From positions 62,001 to 126,000 of the forward strand of contig NZ_WTYC01000003.1 in assembly GCF_009827325.1 (NCBI RefSeq): DNA of 64,000 bases, written 5' to 3'. Shown here piece after piece: positions 1-8,890 of the stretch. The DNA comes from Qipengyuania vulgaris (GTDB lineage: Bacteria; Pseudomonadota; Alphaproteobacteria; Sphingomonadales; Sphingomonadaceae). The notes below the pieces were generated by a model. It did not search any database. It was not told where the DNA came from and saw only the letters and a program-made list of their open reading frames with translations. The position numbers and the translations under genes were made by a program. Each line of letters opens with the position of its first letter. Position 1 is the first letter of the stretch.

Positions 1-668
1 ACAGTTACACTTCCCGACCCCATGATATTGGCATCGACCTTGCCATCAGATGCGAACTCGGCATCGCCCGAACCGACGACCGAGATATCGGCCTTTCCGA
101 CCCGCAATCCTGCCATCCTGCTCGCACCCGACCCGGCGATCGTCAGATCGAGGTTCTCCGCGGACCCGGACGCTTCGAACGCACCCGACCCGGCGATGGT
201 GAGGTCGAGCTTCGTTGCATCGACCCTGGCAACCGTTGCACGGCCCGACCCGGCGATTGTGACCTCCGCTTCGCCACTCAGCGATTCGGCCTCGATTTCG
301 CCTGAACCGGCCATAACGATCGCATTGAGACTCGGCATCGTCACCCGCACCGTGGCGCGGCCGATCTGTTTAGCCGCATTCTTGTCACGCATCACACCCA
401 GCGCGCCATCATCGAATGTGAAGCGCAGGGCATCGACTGCCTTCTGGTCTCCCGAAACATCGATATCGAGGCTCGGCCCTTCGCTCACGACCACATTGTC
501 GGGTCCGGCTAACACCAGTTTGGTGGGCGGTGCGCCACTCGTATCAAGGTCTGCCAGCGGCACGCCCTCGCTATCGCCTATGGTGATATTGCCATTGCAT
601 CCGGCGAGGAAGGCGCCGGCAGCCAATGCTGCCAGTGGAGCCACGCCCTTAAGTACCTTATGAAGCAT
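1..668 (-). CDS. Head GIN domain (DUF2807) lipoprotein, partial at C-terminus
   Basis: The minus-strand reading frame is open from an ATG at 668 to the window edge, about 222 codons, so the C-terminus is missing. The first 23 residues form a lipoprotein signal ending in LAGC, so the protein is probably anchored to a membrane. From about residue 100 a beta-solenoid-like pattern repeats every 20 or so residues with a conserved GSG turn (AGSGEIEA, AGSGRATV, AGSGAFEA, AGSGRAGL, VGSGDAEF, MGSGSV), typical of the DUF2807 (putative auto-transporter adhesin, head GIN) family. AAGGA lies six bases before the ATG and decides this start over an in-frame ATG at 683. Its role is unknown; family members are presumed envelope structural or adhesive proteins. 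Confidence 0.85.
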   Translation of the reverse strand, partial: MLHKVLKGVAPLAALAAGAFLAGCNGNITIGDSEGVPLADLDTSGAPPTKLVLAGPDNVVVSEGPSLDIDVSGDQKAVDALRFTFDDGALGVMRDKNAAKQIGRATVRVTMPSLNAIVMAGSGEIEAESLSGEAEVTIAGSGRATVARVDATKLDLTIAGSGAFEASGSAENLDLTIAGSGASRMAGLRVGKADISVVGSGDAEFASDGKVDANIMGSGSVT

Positions 669-710
669 CTCTCGTCCTTCCATATCGACATACTCGCTTA
701 CCGTATTGGC

Positions 711-739
711 GATATAATACAGCGAGAGACCATCTTCAA
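711..739 (-). promoter_or_regulatory. Candidate sigma-70 promoter for the DUF2807 gene
   Basis: On the minus strand TTGAAG (734-739) and TATATC (711-716) are separated by 17 bases. The pair sits about 45 bases upstream of the ATG at 668 and just downstream of the carD terminator, so the lipoprotein gene probably has its own promoter. Assignment by pattern only. Confidence 0.4.
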
Positions 740-748
740 CCCAAAGCA

Positions 749-778
749 AAAGGGCCGCCCCTTGCGGAGCGGCCCTTT
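749..778 (-). terminator. Intrinsic terminator after carD
   Basis: A perfect 10-bp stem, AAAGGGCCGC (749-758) with GCGGCCCTTT (769-778) and a 10-base loop. The A-rich left side gives a U-rich tail on the minus strand. It lies 26 bases beyond the carD stop. Confidence 0.75.
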
Positions 779-804
779 CTGGAGTGTCGATCGCGCCTGA
801 CCGA

Positions 805-1338
805 TCAGGCTTCTTCGGTGTTCTCGTAATATTGCGGCGCATGTTCCCGCAGAACGTCGAGAATCTTTTCGAGCGCTGCCGGCTCGTCGGTCTTTTCCAT
901 GGCAGCGAGTTCGCGCGCAAGACGGCTGGAAGCCGCTTCGAAAATCTGACGTTCCGAATAGCTTTGTTCGGGCTGGTCATCGGGACGGAACAGGTCGCGC
1001 GTCACTTCGGCGATCAGCACGATCTCGCCCGAGTTGATCTTGGCTTCGTATTCTTGCGCGCGGCGGCTCCACATGGTCCGCTTGACCTTCGGCTTACCCT
1101 TCAAGGTTTCCATAGCCTCTTTCAGGGTCTTGTCGCTGGACAGTTTGCGCATGCCGATCGATTCGACCTTATTCACCGGAACGCGGAGCGTCATGCGCTC
1201 CTTTTCGAAGCGGAGGACATATAGATCGAGCTGCATACCGGCGATTTCCTCGCTCTGCAGTTCGATCACACGGCCTACGCCGTGCTTGGGGTAGACAACG
1301 TAATCGCCAACGTCGAAGGCGTCTGCCTTGCTCGCCAT
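805..1338 (-). CDS. carD: CarD family transcriptional regulator
   Basis: A 177-residue protein with the CarD/CdnL layout. An N-terminal RNA-polymerase-interaction domain (residues about 5-70; VGDYVVYPKHGVGRV near the start) is followed by a helical DNA-binding region containing TMWSRRAQEYEAKI. Family knowledge: CarD binds the RNA polymerase beta subunit and stabilises open complexes, especially at rRNA promoters. It ends a minus-strand run of helicase, S4 protein, ferredoxin and YihY protein and is followed by a strong terminator. The 183 bases upstream contain a possible promoter. Length and sequence are ordinary for alphaproteobacterial CarD. Confidence 0.95.
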   Translation of the reverse strand: MASKADAFDVGDYVVYPKHGVGRVIELQSEEIAGMQLDLYVLRFEKERMTLRVPVNKVESIGMRKLSSDKTLKEAMETLKGKPKVKRTMWSRRAQEYEAKINSGEIVLIAEVTRDLFRPDDQPEQSYSERQIFEAASSRLARELAAMEKTDEPAALEKILDVLREHAPQYYENTEEA

Positions 1339-1499
1339 GCATCAATCCTTTCGTCGGGGCCTAGAGGGGAGTCAACGGCACAGGAATCCTTACCGCATCC
1401 CGCGTTCGATTACGCGGCGACGGTTATCCTGTAACGTTGTGGGGTAAACGGCCCTTTCAATTCTCACATCTGCCCGGCCGTGACCGGTGCAGTTGTTGC

Positions 1500-1505
1500 A
1501 TTATA
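1500..1505 (-). promoter_or_regulatory. Candidate -10 element upstream of carD
   Basis: A perfect TATAAT is read on the minus strand here, inside the 183-base gap before carD. No good TTGACA-like -35 is visible at the expected distance, so the call is weak. Confidence 0.25.
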
Positions 1506-1521
1506 TAGCACAACTCTGGGA

Positions 1522-2406
1522 TTATTGCGAGTCTGGCGTGTCCGCCGTGCGCGAAACGGCGGACGACACTCTCACAGCTGCAAACTCGGCCCCCAGCAGC
1601 AGCATTAAAGCACTGACGTAAAACCAGGTTATCAGCACCACCACTGCGCCGAGCGAGCCGTATGTCGCGTTGTAGCTACCGAAATTGGCGGCGTAGAAGG
1701 CGAAACCGGCGGTGGCCGCGAGCCAGCCTGCGGCGAAGAGAACGGCGCCCGGAATGATATTGCGCCATTCAGGCGAGGGACGGTTGGGCGCATAGCGATA
1801 GAGAAGCGCCGCACCGCCCGTTGCCGCAAGGGCTAGAAGGCAGAAACTCGCCGCGGCTCCGGCCGGACCGGCAACAGCTGCGACGGCAGCACTTGCACTT
1901 CCCACCATGACCAGCCCGACGATACCGGCTGCCGTAATTGCCAGCGCCACCAGATTGCCGCGCATGAAACCGCGCATTTCGCTTGCGTGGAATGCGATAT
2001 TCAGGCCCGTCATAAGGGCCCGCGCACCATTTCGCGACCCGAAGAGTGTAATCAAGAGTGAAGCGATAAGGCCTAGGCCTTTTGCGCCGTCAGCGCCCTC
2101 ACTGACATTGCGAAGCTGTTCTCCGATGATCTGCGCTGCCGCGTTTGGGAGGTTTTCAGAAAGAACCCGGATATGGCCCGCAACCGTCTCCGGATCTGCG
2201 AAGATCCCGTAGCCCAACACCAACGCGCCGAGTGCCGGGACAAGTGCAAGTAAAGCGTAGTGCGCGATGCCCGCGGCGATCAGCGAAATATTGTCTTCGC
2301 TGCCGGCCGCCCAGGCCGATTTGAGATTCGAAACTGAAATGAAGATGAGATCAGTCGCCTTCGCCGGGTTCGGCGCTGAAGTACTTTTCGTACTTGCCTT
2401 CTTCAT
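1522..2406 (-). CDS. YihY/virulence factor BrkB family membrane protein
   Basis: About 294 residues with several strongly hydrophobic segments, for example [20 protein letters not shown] near the N-terminus and [19 protein letters not shown] near the C-terminus. This is the usual BrkB/YihY profile of about six helices. Function is unknown; older RNase BN labels for this family are wrong. The start is uncertain. ATG codons at 2406, 2418 and 2424 are in frame and all lie inside the 3' end of fdxA, while no ATG, GTG or TTG follows the fdxA stop before the first membrane segment. Translation is therefore probably coupled to fdxA over a 56-74 base overlap. Confidence 0.85.
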   Translation of the reverse strand: MKKASTKSTSAPNPAKATDLIFISVSNLKSAWAAGSEDNISLIAAGIAHYALLALVPALGALVLGYGIFADPETVAGHIRVLSENLPNAAAQIIGEQLRNVSEGADGAKGLGLIASLLITLFGSRNGARALMTGLNIAFHASEMRGFMRGNLVALAITAAGIVGLVMVGSASAAVAAVAGPAGAAASFCLLALAATGGAALLYRYAPNRPSPEWRNIIPGAVLFAAGWLAATAGFAFYAANFGSYNATYGSLGAVVVLITWFYVSALMLLLGAEFAAVRVSSAVSRTADTPDSQ

Positions 2407-2689
2407 CCTTGTGCGCATCGGCATCTTCGGGTGGCGCCTTGCTCTGCGTGATGTTCGGCCATTCCGCGCTGAACTTGGTATTCAGTTCCAACCACTTTTC
2501 GAGATTGTCTTCAGTGTCCGGGAGGATCGCCTCGGCCGGGCACTCAGGTTCACACACGCCACAATCGATGCATTCGCTGGGATTGATGACCAGCATGTTG
2601 TCGCCTTCATAGAAGCAATCGACCGGACAGACCTCGACGCAGTCAGTGTATTTGCATTTGATGCAGGCGTCGGTGACGACATAGGTCAT
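2351..2689 (-). CDS. fdxA: 7Fe ferredoxin FdxA
   Basis: A 112-residue ferredoxin with two N-terminal cluster motifs. Cys9, Cys17 and Cys50 match the [3Fe-4S] ligands of Azotobacter-type ferredoxin I. Cys21, Cys40, Cys43 and Cys46 match the [4Fe-4S] ligands. An acidic tail follows, typical of alphaproteobacterial FdxA. It should act as a soluble low-potential electron carrier; the partner enzyme cannot be told from context. The gene lies between an S4 RNA-binding protein (52 bases upstream) and a YihY gene that starts inside it. A helicase, S4, fdxA, carD order is common in alphaproteobacteria. Confidence 0.96.
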   Translation of the reverse strand: MTYVVTDACIKCKYTDCVEVCPVDCFYEGDNMLVINPSECIDCGVCEPECPAEAILPDTEDNLEKWLELNTKFSAEWPNITQSKAPPEDADAHKDEEGKYEKYFSAEPGEGD

Positions 2690-2740
2690 GGGGTGTGGGT
2701 CCCTCGTGAGAATAGTGTGTTCGAGCGCTGCTATGGCTAT

Positions 2741-2998
2741 TCATGCGCCGGGGTCAAGTTCCCGATAACATTCCTGCGCTTCGCGCGGCGGACCGCGCCG
2801 TTCGGGGAGGGCGACCACCTCCACCAGGCGCACGTGGTTGCCGATCGGCAGTGTCAGCACATCCCCCGCTGCGATGTCGCGACTGGCGCGCCGGACCCTC
2901 TCGCCATTGCGGCGAATATGGCCTTCTTCGATGAGTTTGCGAGCCGCACTGCGGGTGCGCGTGAAGCGCAGGAAGCAGAGCAGACGGTCGATCCGCAA
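2741..2998 (-). CDS. S4 domain RNA-binding protein (HslR-like)
   Basis: An 85-residue protein beginning RIDRLLCFLRFTRTRS, followed by LIEEGHIRRNGERV, the typical S4 fold (residues about 1-60) of HslR/YbcJ-type RNA-binding proteins. Family knowledge: HslR binds stalled 50S subunits carrying nascent tRNA; here the substrate is unproven. A TTG at 2998 is the likely start because AAGG precedes it by six bases and it falls two bases after the helicase stop. A longer open frame to 3109 would overlap the helicase and has no S4 homology. Confidence 0.85.
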   Translation of the reverse strand: MRIDRLLCFLRFTRTRSAARKLIEEGHIRRNGERVRRASRDIAAGDVLTLPIGNHVRLVEVVALPERRGPPREAQECYRELDPGA

Positions 2999-3000
2999 AC

Positions 3001-5514
3001 TCAGCCTTGCTTCAAGAGCTCGGCAAGGCCGGAAAAGGCACTGCCTTCGCGTGGGGGCTGAACCTGCGCAAGGCGCTGACGCTGCTTTCTGCGATGCGAG
3101 GGTCGCCATTCCCAGCTCGCAGGGCGCGGGGGACCGAAGACTTCCTCTGCCAGCGGCTTGGCGTGCTGAACGCGGAAGCCCGCTTGTCCGAGCAGGCGTT
3201 CGGCATTTTTTTCCTCGAGCCCGATCGAGATGGGTAGCGAAAGGTCGAGGCGGAATTTTCGGCTCTTGTCTGCCTTCGCGCGGGCTTCATGCGCGGCGCG
3301 GAAGATTTTCTCCGCCAGATCGAGCCGGATCGCTTGGCTCCCAGCATGGCGATAGCCGGAGGGGAGCTTCTTTGCGTCGGGAATGACCGGGAGCATTGCT
3401 TCCTGAAGGGGGCGGCGATCAATTCCCAGTGAATTGAGCAACTGGCGCGGAGCCGGCTTGAGCAGCAAGGGCGCGAAAATATCCAGCGCTCCGAAGGTGA
3501 CGCCGATCTTGCGCAAGAACGGCCGCATGTCCTTGGGCAGATGCTCGATCCCGGCCTGTTCTCGCGTCACGAAGCCATGTCCCGAGATCAGATTGAGAAG
3601 CAGCGCACGGGCCTGGCTGCCAGCTTCGGGATTGGCCGAGGCGATATGCATCCGGCGCAGCGGCTCGAGCGGTTCGAGCTTCTTCTCGAGCCAGCCATCG
3701 ATCGCTTGCAGCAGTGCTTGCCGCGCCTTTTCGGGCAGGGCGGAGATCTCGCGCGAGGGCTCGAGTGCCGGCTTTACTTGCCCTTCGCGCGGTTGGAGCT
3801 TGGCAAGCACATGTCCATTCCAGCGAATGGCACCGCGCGACAGTTCGACGTCGGCCATATCCGAGACGGCAAGTTCTTCTGCGCGTTCCCCGAGTATGCG
3901 CGGCAGGCCCTTCTCGGCAGCTGCCAGAAGCATCTTGCGATCGGCGTGGTTCGCGGTCGGATCAACCTCGAAGCGGAAGCCTTCCACCTTGCCCATTGCC
4001 TCGTCTTCGACCAGCAGCGTGCCGTCTTCGGCTAGCGTTATCGGGAGGATGGAGGCGTCCTGTCCCAGCGATTTCATCAAGATTGCAGTCCTTCGGTTCA
4101 CGAATCGTTCGGTCAGCCGCGCATGAAGCGCATCCGACAGCTTGGCTTCGACACCCCGCGCTCGCGATGCCATCTCGTCGCGCGCAAGCACCCAGTCGGG
4201 CCGCTGACAGATATAGGCCCAGCTGCGAATCGCAGCGATGCGGCCCTGTAGCGTATCGATATCGCCGCTGGAGTTGTCGAGTTCGGAGATGCGCGCAGCA
4301 ACATAGTCGGCCCCGATATAGCCTTGCGACAGGTCTTGCCACAGCCGCGCGACGAAGCGGGCGTGGACGTCGGGGCCGCGTTGGCGGAAATCCGGCAGGG
4401 AACAGGCTTCCCAGAAGCGGCGCACCATTCCCCCACCGCGAACATTGCCAGCGAAGGGTTCTTCGGCCAGGCGTTTCAGCGTAGCGAGGTCGATTGCCTC
4501 CGGCGCGAGCCGCAGCGCTTCGTGTTCGGGTGGACGTTCGAGATCGGCAATCAAGGTGGGAATATTTGCGAAACGCGGCTCCGGCTCGCGCCAGAACAGT
4601 TTCGTGATCGGTGCGAAGCGATGCTCCTCGATCGCATAGACCTCTTCATCGGTGAACTCGGGCGCCGGCCCGGCCTTGCCGCCGCCGCCCGCCAAAGTGC
4701 CGAAGGTGCCATCGCGTTGGTGGCGTCCAGCGCGACCGGCTATCTGTGCCATTTCAGCGGGATAGAGCCGTCTCATGCGCACGCCGTCGAACTTAGTCAG
4801 CCCTGCAAAGGCGACATGATTGACGTCGAGGTTCAGCCCCATGCCAATGGCGTCAGTGGCGACGATGTAATCCACTTCACCATTCTGGAACAATTCGACC
4901 TGACGATTGCGCGTTTCCGGTGAAAGTGCGCCCATCACGACCGCCGCCCCGCCGCGAAAGCGCCGGAGCATCTCGGCGACCGCATAAACCTGCTCTGCAC
5001 TGAACGCCACGATGGCGCTCCGCGGAGGGAGCCGAGACAGTTTGCGCGGCCCGATATGGGTGAGGGTGGAGAAGCGCGGGCGTTCGGAAATTTCGGCGCC
5101 CGGGATAAGCGCTTTTACCATAGGCGCTAGCGTCGCAGCGCCCAGAAGCATGGTCTCTTCCCGTCCTCGCGCGTTGAGCAGGCGGTCGGTGAACACATGG
5201 CCCCGTTCGCGGTCGGCGGAGAGCTGCGCTTCGTCCAGCGCCACAAAGGCGCGCTCGTTCGCCGTGCGGGGCATGGCCTCCACGGTGCAGCACAGGTAGC
5301 GTGCGCCCTCCGGCTCGATCCGCTGTTCTCCGGTGATCAGCGCGACCTGCTTCTCGCCCTTGATCGCCACGACCCTATCATAGACCTCGCGGGCAAGCAG
5401 ACGTAGCGGAAAGCCCATCGCTCCGCTCGAATGCGCGCAGAGGCGTTCGATGGCGAGATGGGTCTTGCCGGTGTTGGTGGGCCCGAGGACCGCCTTGATC
5501 GAGGCGTCGTTCAC
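3001..5514 (-). CDS. SUV3/MgpS-like ATP-dependent RNA helicase
   Basis: An 837-residue superfamily 2 helicase. The N-terminus carries the SUV3-style Walker A GPTNTGKTH (residues about 11-19), a DEAQ box (ALDEAQLSADRERG) and the arginine-finger motif QIAGRAGRHQRDG. The C-terminal third is a family-specific region of unknown role. Family knowledge: mitochondrial SUV3 is the degradosome helicase and alphaproteobacterial homologues are probably RNA helicases. The stop is two bases from the TTG of the S4 gene, so the two are co-translated. It appears to head the minus-strand run that ends at carD. Confidence 0.9.
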   Translation of the reverse strand: MNDASIKAVLGPTNTGKTHLAIERLCAHSSGAMGFPLRLLAREVYDRVVAIKGEKQVALITGEQRIEPEGARYLCCTVEAMPRTANERAFVALDEAQLSADRERGHVFTDRLLNARGREETMLLGAATLAPMVKALIPGAEISERPRFSTLTHIGPRKLSRLPPRSAIVAFSAEQVYAVAEMLRRFRGGAAVVMGALSPETRNRQVELFQNGEVDYIVATDAIGMGLNLDVNHVAFAGLTKFDGVRMRRLYPAEMAQIAGRAGRHQRDGTFGTLAGGGGKAGPAPEFTDEEVYAIEEHRFAPITKLFWREPEPRFANIPTLIADLERPPEHEALRLAPEAIDLATLKRLAEEPFAGNVRGGGMVRRFWEACSLPDFRQRGPDVHARFVARLWQDLSQGYIGADYVAARISELDNSSGDIDTLQGRIAAIRSWAYICQRPDWVLARDEMASRARGVEAKLSDALHARLTERFVNRRTAILMKSLGQDASILPITLAEDGTLLVEDEAMGKVEGFRFEVDPTANHADRKMLLAAAEKGLPRILGERAEELAVSDMADVELSRGAIRWNGHVLAKLQPREGQVKPALEPSREISALPEKARQALLQAIDGWLEKKLEPLEPLRRMHIASANPEAGSQARALLLNLISGHGFVTREQAGIEHLPKDMRPFLRKIGVTFGALDIFAPLLLKPAPRQLLNSLGIDRRPLQEAMLPVIPDAKKLPSGYRHAGSQAIRLDLAEKIFRAAHEARAKADKSRKFRLDLSLPISIGLEEKNAERLLGQAGFRVQHAKPLAEEVFGPPRPASWEWRPSHRRKQRQRLAQVQPPREGSAFSGLAELLKQG

Positions 5515-5711
5515 TCAGGCATAGGTGGCAGCGCCGCCGCGTGGGTGCAACCGGCCAACGCCATCGAAACTCGATTCACCGCAGTCGGGAGTCGGTCCGT
5601 CGACGGTTAATCGCATCTTTACTTTGATATTGCATGATTTCCGCGCATTGGGTCGAATGGATAGGGGCCGCGCGGGCTCATCGCGCTGCGGTCGTATATG
5701 GAGGGTACGTC

Positions 5712-7310
5712 TTGGCCGAGCGCCAGAACGACGAACAGTTGCATTTTGTATTGGCTCGTCCGGAATCCGCACATGCGCATTCCGCGGCGCCGCGGGCGAG
5801 CGCTGGCAACAAGCATGCCGCATCGTTCTCCAGCCTGCGCGACAAGGTGTACCGCCGCATAGAAAGCTTCGACCTCGCGCCAGATCTCGGCGCCGACATC
5901 GGCTCTAGGCGCTGGTTCCGCGGATTGGGGACCTTCGTTGGCCTGTCTATAGTCGCGCTTGCCTTCTGGCCCGATTTCGCACCGCTCGAAGCCGCTTCGC
6001 CTCTGCCTGAGGATGCGTCCATCCGCAGCGAGTATCGTAGCCAGATGATCATGCCGCTCGGGCTAGGCGCCGATTCGGGGCGCCGGATGGGGCCGACCGA
6101 CCTTGTCCGGCCGCTTGCCCAGGCGCCTGAACGCCCCCAGCTGCAGATGCTGGCCACCTTGGGCCGGGGGGACAGTCTCGACCGCACCCTGCGCCGCGCG
6201 GGAGTAGGGGGTGACGAAGCCGACCTCGTGGCGTCACTGATCTCCGGCGCAGTGCCGCTGGAAGAGCTCGAGCCGGGTACCCAGATCGACATCACGCTCG
6301 GGCGCCGGCCCGAACCCGGTGCCACGCGCCCGCTCGAAAAACTGAGTTTTCGCGCGCGGTTCGATCTCGAACTTAAAGTCGATCGGCTGGACGAGGCGGG
6401 GCCACTCAATCTTACCCGGCGGATTATCCGCGTGGACGAGACACCGCTTCGCATACGCGGCACGGTCGGGGACAGCCTCTATCGATCCGCCCGCGCAGCA
6501 GGTGCCCCGACCAGCGCCGTCCAGGCTTACCTCAAGGCGCTCGGCGAACAGCTAGACGTCCAGCGTGACGTCCGGGCGACCGATACTTTCGACATCATAG
6601 TCTCGCACCGCCGTGCCGCAACAGGCGAACGGCAGGCCGGACAGTTGCTGTTTGCCGGGCTCGAACGGGGCTCGCGGGGGGCGCTCCAGCTGATGCGTTG
6701 GGGCAGTGAAGGCGATTTCTTCGACGCCGACGGCATTGGCGAGGAGCGCGGCGGGTTGATGGCTCCCGTACCGGGCCGGATGAGCTCGAGCTTCGGCATG
6801 CGGCGTCATCCCATTCTCGGTTACAAGCGAATGCATTCGGGCGTCGATTTCAAAGCGAGTTACGGCACGCCGATCGTCGCAGTGACCGACGGACGCGTCA
6901 CCGGCGCGGGGCGGATGGGTGGCTGTGGCAATGCGGTTCGAATCCGCCACGCCAATGGCATCGACACCCGCTATTGCCACATGAGCCGGGTAGCGGTGGA
7001 CCGCGGTGCCAGCGTGCGCCGTGGGCAAGTCATCGGCTACGTCGGATCGACCGGTCTCTCGACCGGACCTCACCTTCACTATGAAATGTATAACGGCGGC
7101 AGGGCCATCAACCCTGCATCGGTGAGCTTCGTCACACGCAAGCAGCTTTCGGGCGCAGAGCTCGAACGTTTCCGTTCGACCTTGAGTTCGCTTCGCAGTG
7201 TCGAAGAAGGGGCTGCTCTGGCAGATCTTTCTCCCACCTCCGACGAAGCCGCCTCGGAAGAGCCCGAGCGCGAGATCGACAAGCTCGACAGGCCGCGCCC
7301 CATCGGCTGA
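5712..7310 (+). CDS. M23 family metallopeptidase (LytM endopeptidase)
   Basis: About 532 residues. A membrane segment (WFRGLGTFVGLSIVALAFW) follows a cytoplasmic N-terminus, then comes a long periplasmic stalk and a C-terminal LytM domain. The zinc motifs are intact: HSGVDFKASYGTPI supplies His and Asp, and GPHLHYEMY supplies the HxH pair. It should cut peptidoglycan cross-bridges. The start is uncertain: TTG at 5712 is preceded at good spacing by GGAGGG, while an in-frame ATG at 5634 lacks a clear ribosome site. It is followed by hemB after 37 bases with no obvious terminator. Confidence 0.9.
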   Translation: MAERQNDEQLHFVLARPESAHAHSAAPRASAGNKHAASFSSLRDKVYRRIESFDLAPDLGADIGSRRWFRGLGTFVGLSIVALAFWPDFAPLEAASPLPEDASIRSEYRSQMIMPLGLGADSGRRMGPTDLVRPLAQAPERPQLQMLATLGRGDSLDRTLRRAGVGGDEADLVASLISGAVPLEELEPGTQIDITLGRRPEPGATRPLEKLSFRARFDLELKVDRLDEAGPLNLTRRIIRVDETPLRIRGTVGDSLYRSARAAGAPTSAVQAYLKALGEQLDVQRDVRATDTFDIIVSHRRAATGERQAGQLLFAGLERGSRGALQLMRWGSEGDFFDADGIGEERGGLMAPVPGRMSSSFGMRRHPILGYKRMHSGVDFKASYGTPIVAVTDGRVTGAGRMGGCGNAVRIRHANGIDTRYCHMSRVAVDRGASVRRGQVIGYVGSTGLSTGPHLHYEMYNGGRAINPASVSFVTRKQLSGAELERFRSTLSSLRSVEEGAALADLSPTSDEAASEEPEREIDKLDRPRPIG

Positions 7311-7347
7311 TTGATAAGCTTTCCGCTTTGCGGCAAGGCTTTGCGGC

Positions 7348-8346
7348 ATGACCGACGCAGCATATCCCGCCACGCGCCTTCGCCGCACCCGTGCCCATCG
7401 CTGGAGCCGGGCGATGCACCGCGAGACCGTACTGACCGCTGAAGACCTGATCTGGCCGCTTTTCGTGACCAGTGGAGCAGGTGTCGAAGAACCGGTCGGG
7501 AGCCTACCCGGCGTTTCGCGCTGGTCCGTCGACGGTATTGCGAAGCGTGCGAAGGAAGCCGTCGACCTCGGCATTCCCTGCGTGGCTCTGTTTCCCAATA
7601 CCCCTGCCGAAAAGCGTAGCGAGAAGGGTGACGAGGCGTTCAACCCCGACAATCTGATGTGCCGAGCTATCAAGGCGGTACGCGATGCCTGTGGGAACGA
7701 CATCGGCATTCTCACAGATGTCGCGCTCGACCCTTACACCAGCCACGGGCAGGACGGTCTGGTCGATGCGGAAGGCTATGTGCTCAACGACGAAACCGTC
7801 GCTGTGCTTGTCGATCAGGCGGTAAATCAGGCCGCTGCCGGCGCCGATATCATCGCTCCGTCGGACATGATGGATGGCCGCGTGAAAGCAATCCGCATGG
7901 CATTGGAGATGGAGGGCCATCCCAATGTCCAGATCATGGCCTATTCCGCGAAATACGCCTCGGCCTTCTACGGCCCTTTCCGTGACGCCGTGGGTTCGGG
8001 CGGGCTGCTCAAGGGCGACAAGAAGAGCTATCAGATGGATCCCGCCAATGGCGACGAGGCCTTGCGCGAAATCGCGCTCGACATCGCGGAGGGGGCCGAC
8101 AGCGTCATGGTCAAGCCGGGGCTCGCCTATCTCGACGTGATCTGGCGGGCCAAGCAGCAATTCGGAGTGCCGATCTTCGCTTATCAGGTGAGCGGCGAGT
8201 ATGCCCTGATCGAGGCGGGCGTTGCCGCTGGCGTGGCGGAGCGCGAGGCACTGCTTATGGAAAAGCTGGTCGCCTTCAAGCGGGCGGGCTGTTCGGGCAT
8301 CCTGACATATCATGCGCCCGTTGCGGCCCGCATCCTCAATGGCTGA
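7348..8346 (+). CDS. hemB: Delta-aminolevulinic acid dehydratase (porphobilinogen synthase)
   Basis: A 332-residue HemB that joins two 5-aminolevulinate molecules to porphobilinogen in haem synthesis. The Schiff-base lysines are Lys202 (MAYSAKYASAFYGP) and Lys256 (VMVKPGLAYLD). Around residues 124-137 the sequence DVALDPYTSHGQDG replaces the cysteine triad of zinc enzymes, which predicts the magnesium-dependent class seen in Pseudomonas. The stop codon overlaps the start of the next acetyltransferase by eight bases, so hemB leads a four-gene coupled operon. Confidence 0.97.
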   Translation: MTDAAYPATRLRRTRAHRWSRAMHRETVLTAEDLIWPLFVTSGAGVEEPVGSLPGVSRWSVDGIAKRAKEAVDLGIPCVALFPNTPAEKRSEKGDEAFNPDNLMCRAIKAVRDACGNDIGILTDVALDPYTSHGQDGLVDAEGYVLNDETVAVLVDQAVNQAAAGADIIAPSDMMDGRVKAIRMALEMEGHPNVQIMAYSAKYASAFYGPFRDAVGSGGLLKGDKKSYQMDPANGDEALREIALDIAEGADSVMVKPGLAYLDVIWRAKQQFGVPIFAYQVSGEYALIEAGVAAGVAEREALLMEKLVAFKRAGCSGILTYHAPVAARILNG

Positions 8347-8890
8347 ATTTCGCTGCGAAACCAAACGTTTGATCTTGCGCGATTGGCGCGCAGAGGATTG
8401 GGAGCCGTTCTGGAAAGGCACCAATACGCCTGCCGTCATGGAGTGGCTGGGCGGCGTATGCGATGACGTCAAACGGGGGGCGGCGCAGCAAAGACTCCTT
8501 TCTTATCAGGCAGATCACGGTCACACTTTCTGGGTGATCGAGCGAAAGTCAGATGCCGTCATCCTTGGCTTTTGTGGGCTCAAGCGGTGCAACCAGCAGG
8601 GCGGACCCCTTGGCGAAATGGAGGTCGGCTGGCGCCTGCGCGAAGATGCCTGGGGACAGGGTTATGCGAAGGAAGCGGCTGCCGCAGCGCTCGATCTCGC
8701 CTTCAAACGCTTCGCTGCCAACCGCGTCATCGCTTTGACCGTAGAGCCGAACACGGCCAGCTGGGGGCTGATGGAGCGGCTCGGGATGGAGCGGCACGAA
8801 GACCTCGATTTTCCCAACTCGGATTTCGGCGACGATACGATCATCGTCTATGCGATCGACCGGGAGAGCTGGCAGGGCGTCGATGCCTGA
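8339..8890 (+). CDS. GNAT family N-acetyltransferase (RimJ/RimL type), first of tandem pair
   Basis: A 183-residue protein with the RimJ-like start ETKRLILRDWRAEDW, the acetyl-CoA loop region REDAWGQGYAKEAAAA and the C-terminal SWGLMERLGM motif. It should transfer acetyl groups from acetyl-CoA to an amine or protein N-terminus; the substrate is not predictable. The ATG at 8339 lies inside the last codons of hemB. It resembles the next gene along its whole length, which points to an old tandem duplication. Confidence 0.88.
   Translation: MAEFRCETKRLILRDWRAEDWEPFWKGTNTPAVMEWLGGVCDDVKRGAAQQRLLSYQADHGHTFWVIERKSDAVILGFCGLKRCNQQGGPLGEMEVGWRLREDAWGQGYAKEAAAAALDLAFKRFAANRVIALTVEPNTASWGLMERLGMERHEDLDFPNSDFGDDTIIVYAIDRESWQGVDA

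Noticed and set aside
100-330. Near-identical short DNA repeats (ACCCGACCCGGCGAT and similar)
   Set aside because: They encode the GSG turns of the DUF2807 beta-solenoid protein, so they are protein repeats and not a CRISPR or satellite array.
22-663. Plus-strand open frame of about 213 codons
   Set aside because: It is the antisense shadow of the DUF2807 lipoprotein, which has a signal peptide, a lipobox and a ribosome site.
784-1224. Plus-strand open frame opposite carD
   Set aside because: Antisense shadow; GC-rich coding sequences like this generate many long false frames.
6930-6960. tRNA T-loop-like sequence GGTTCGAATCC
   Set aside because: It lies inside the M23 peptidase domain coding sequence and no acceptor stem, D-arm or anticodon arm surrounds it.
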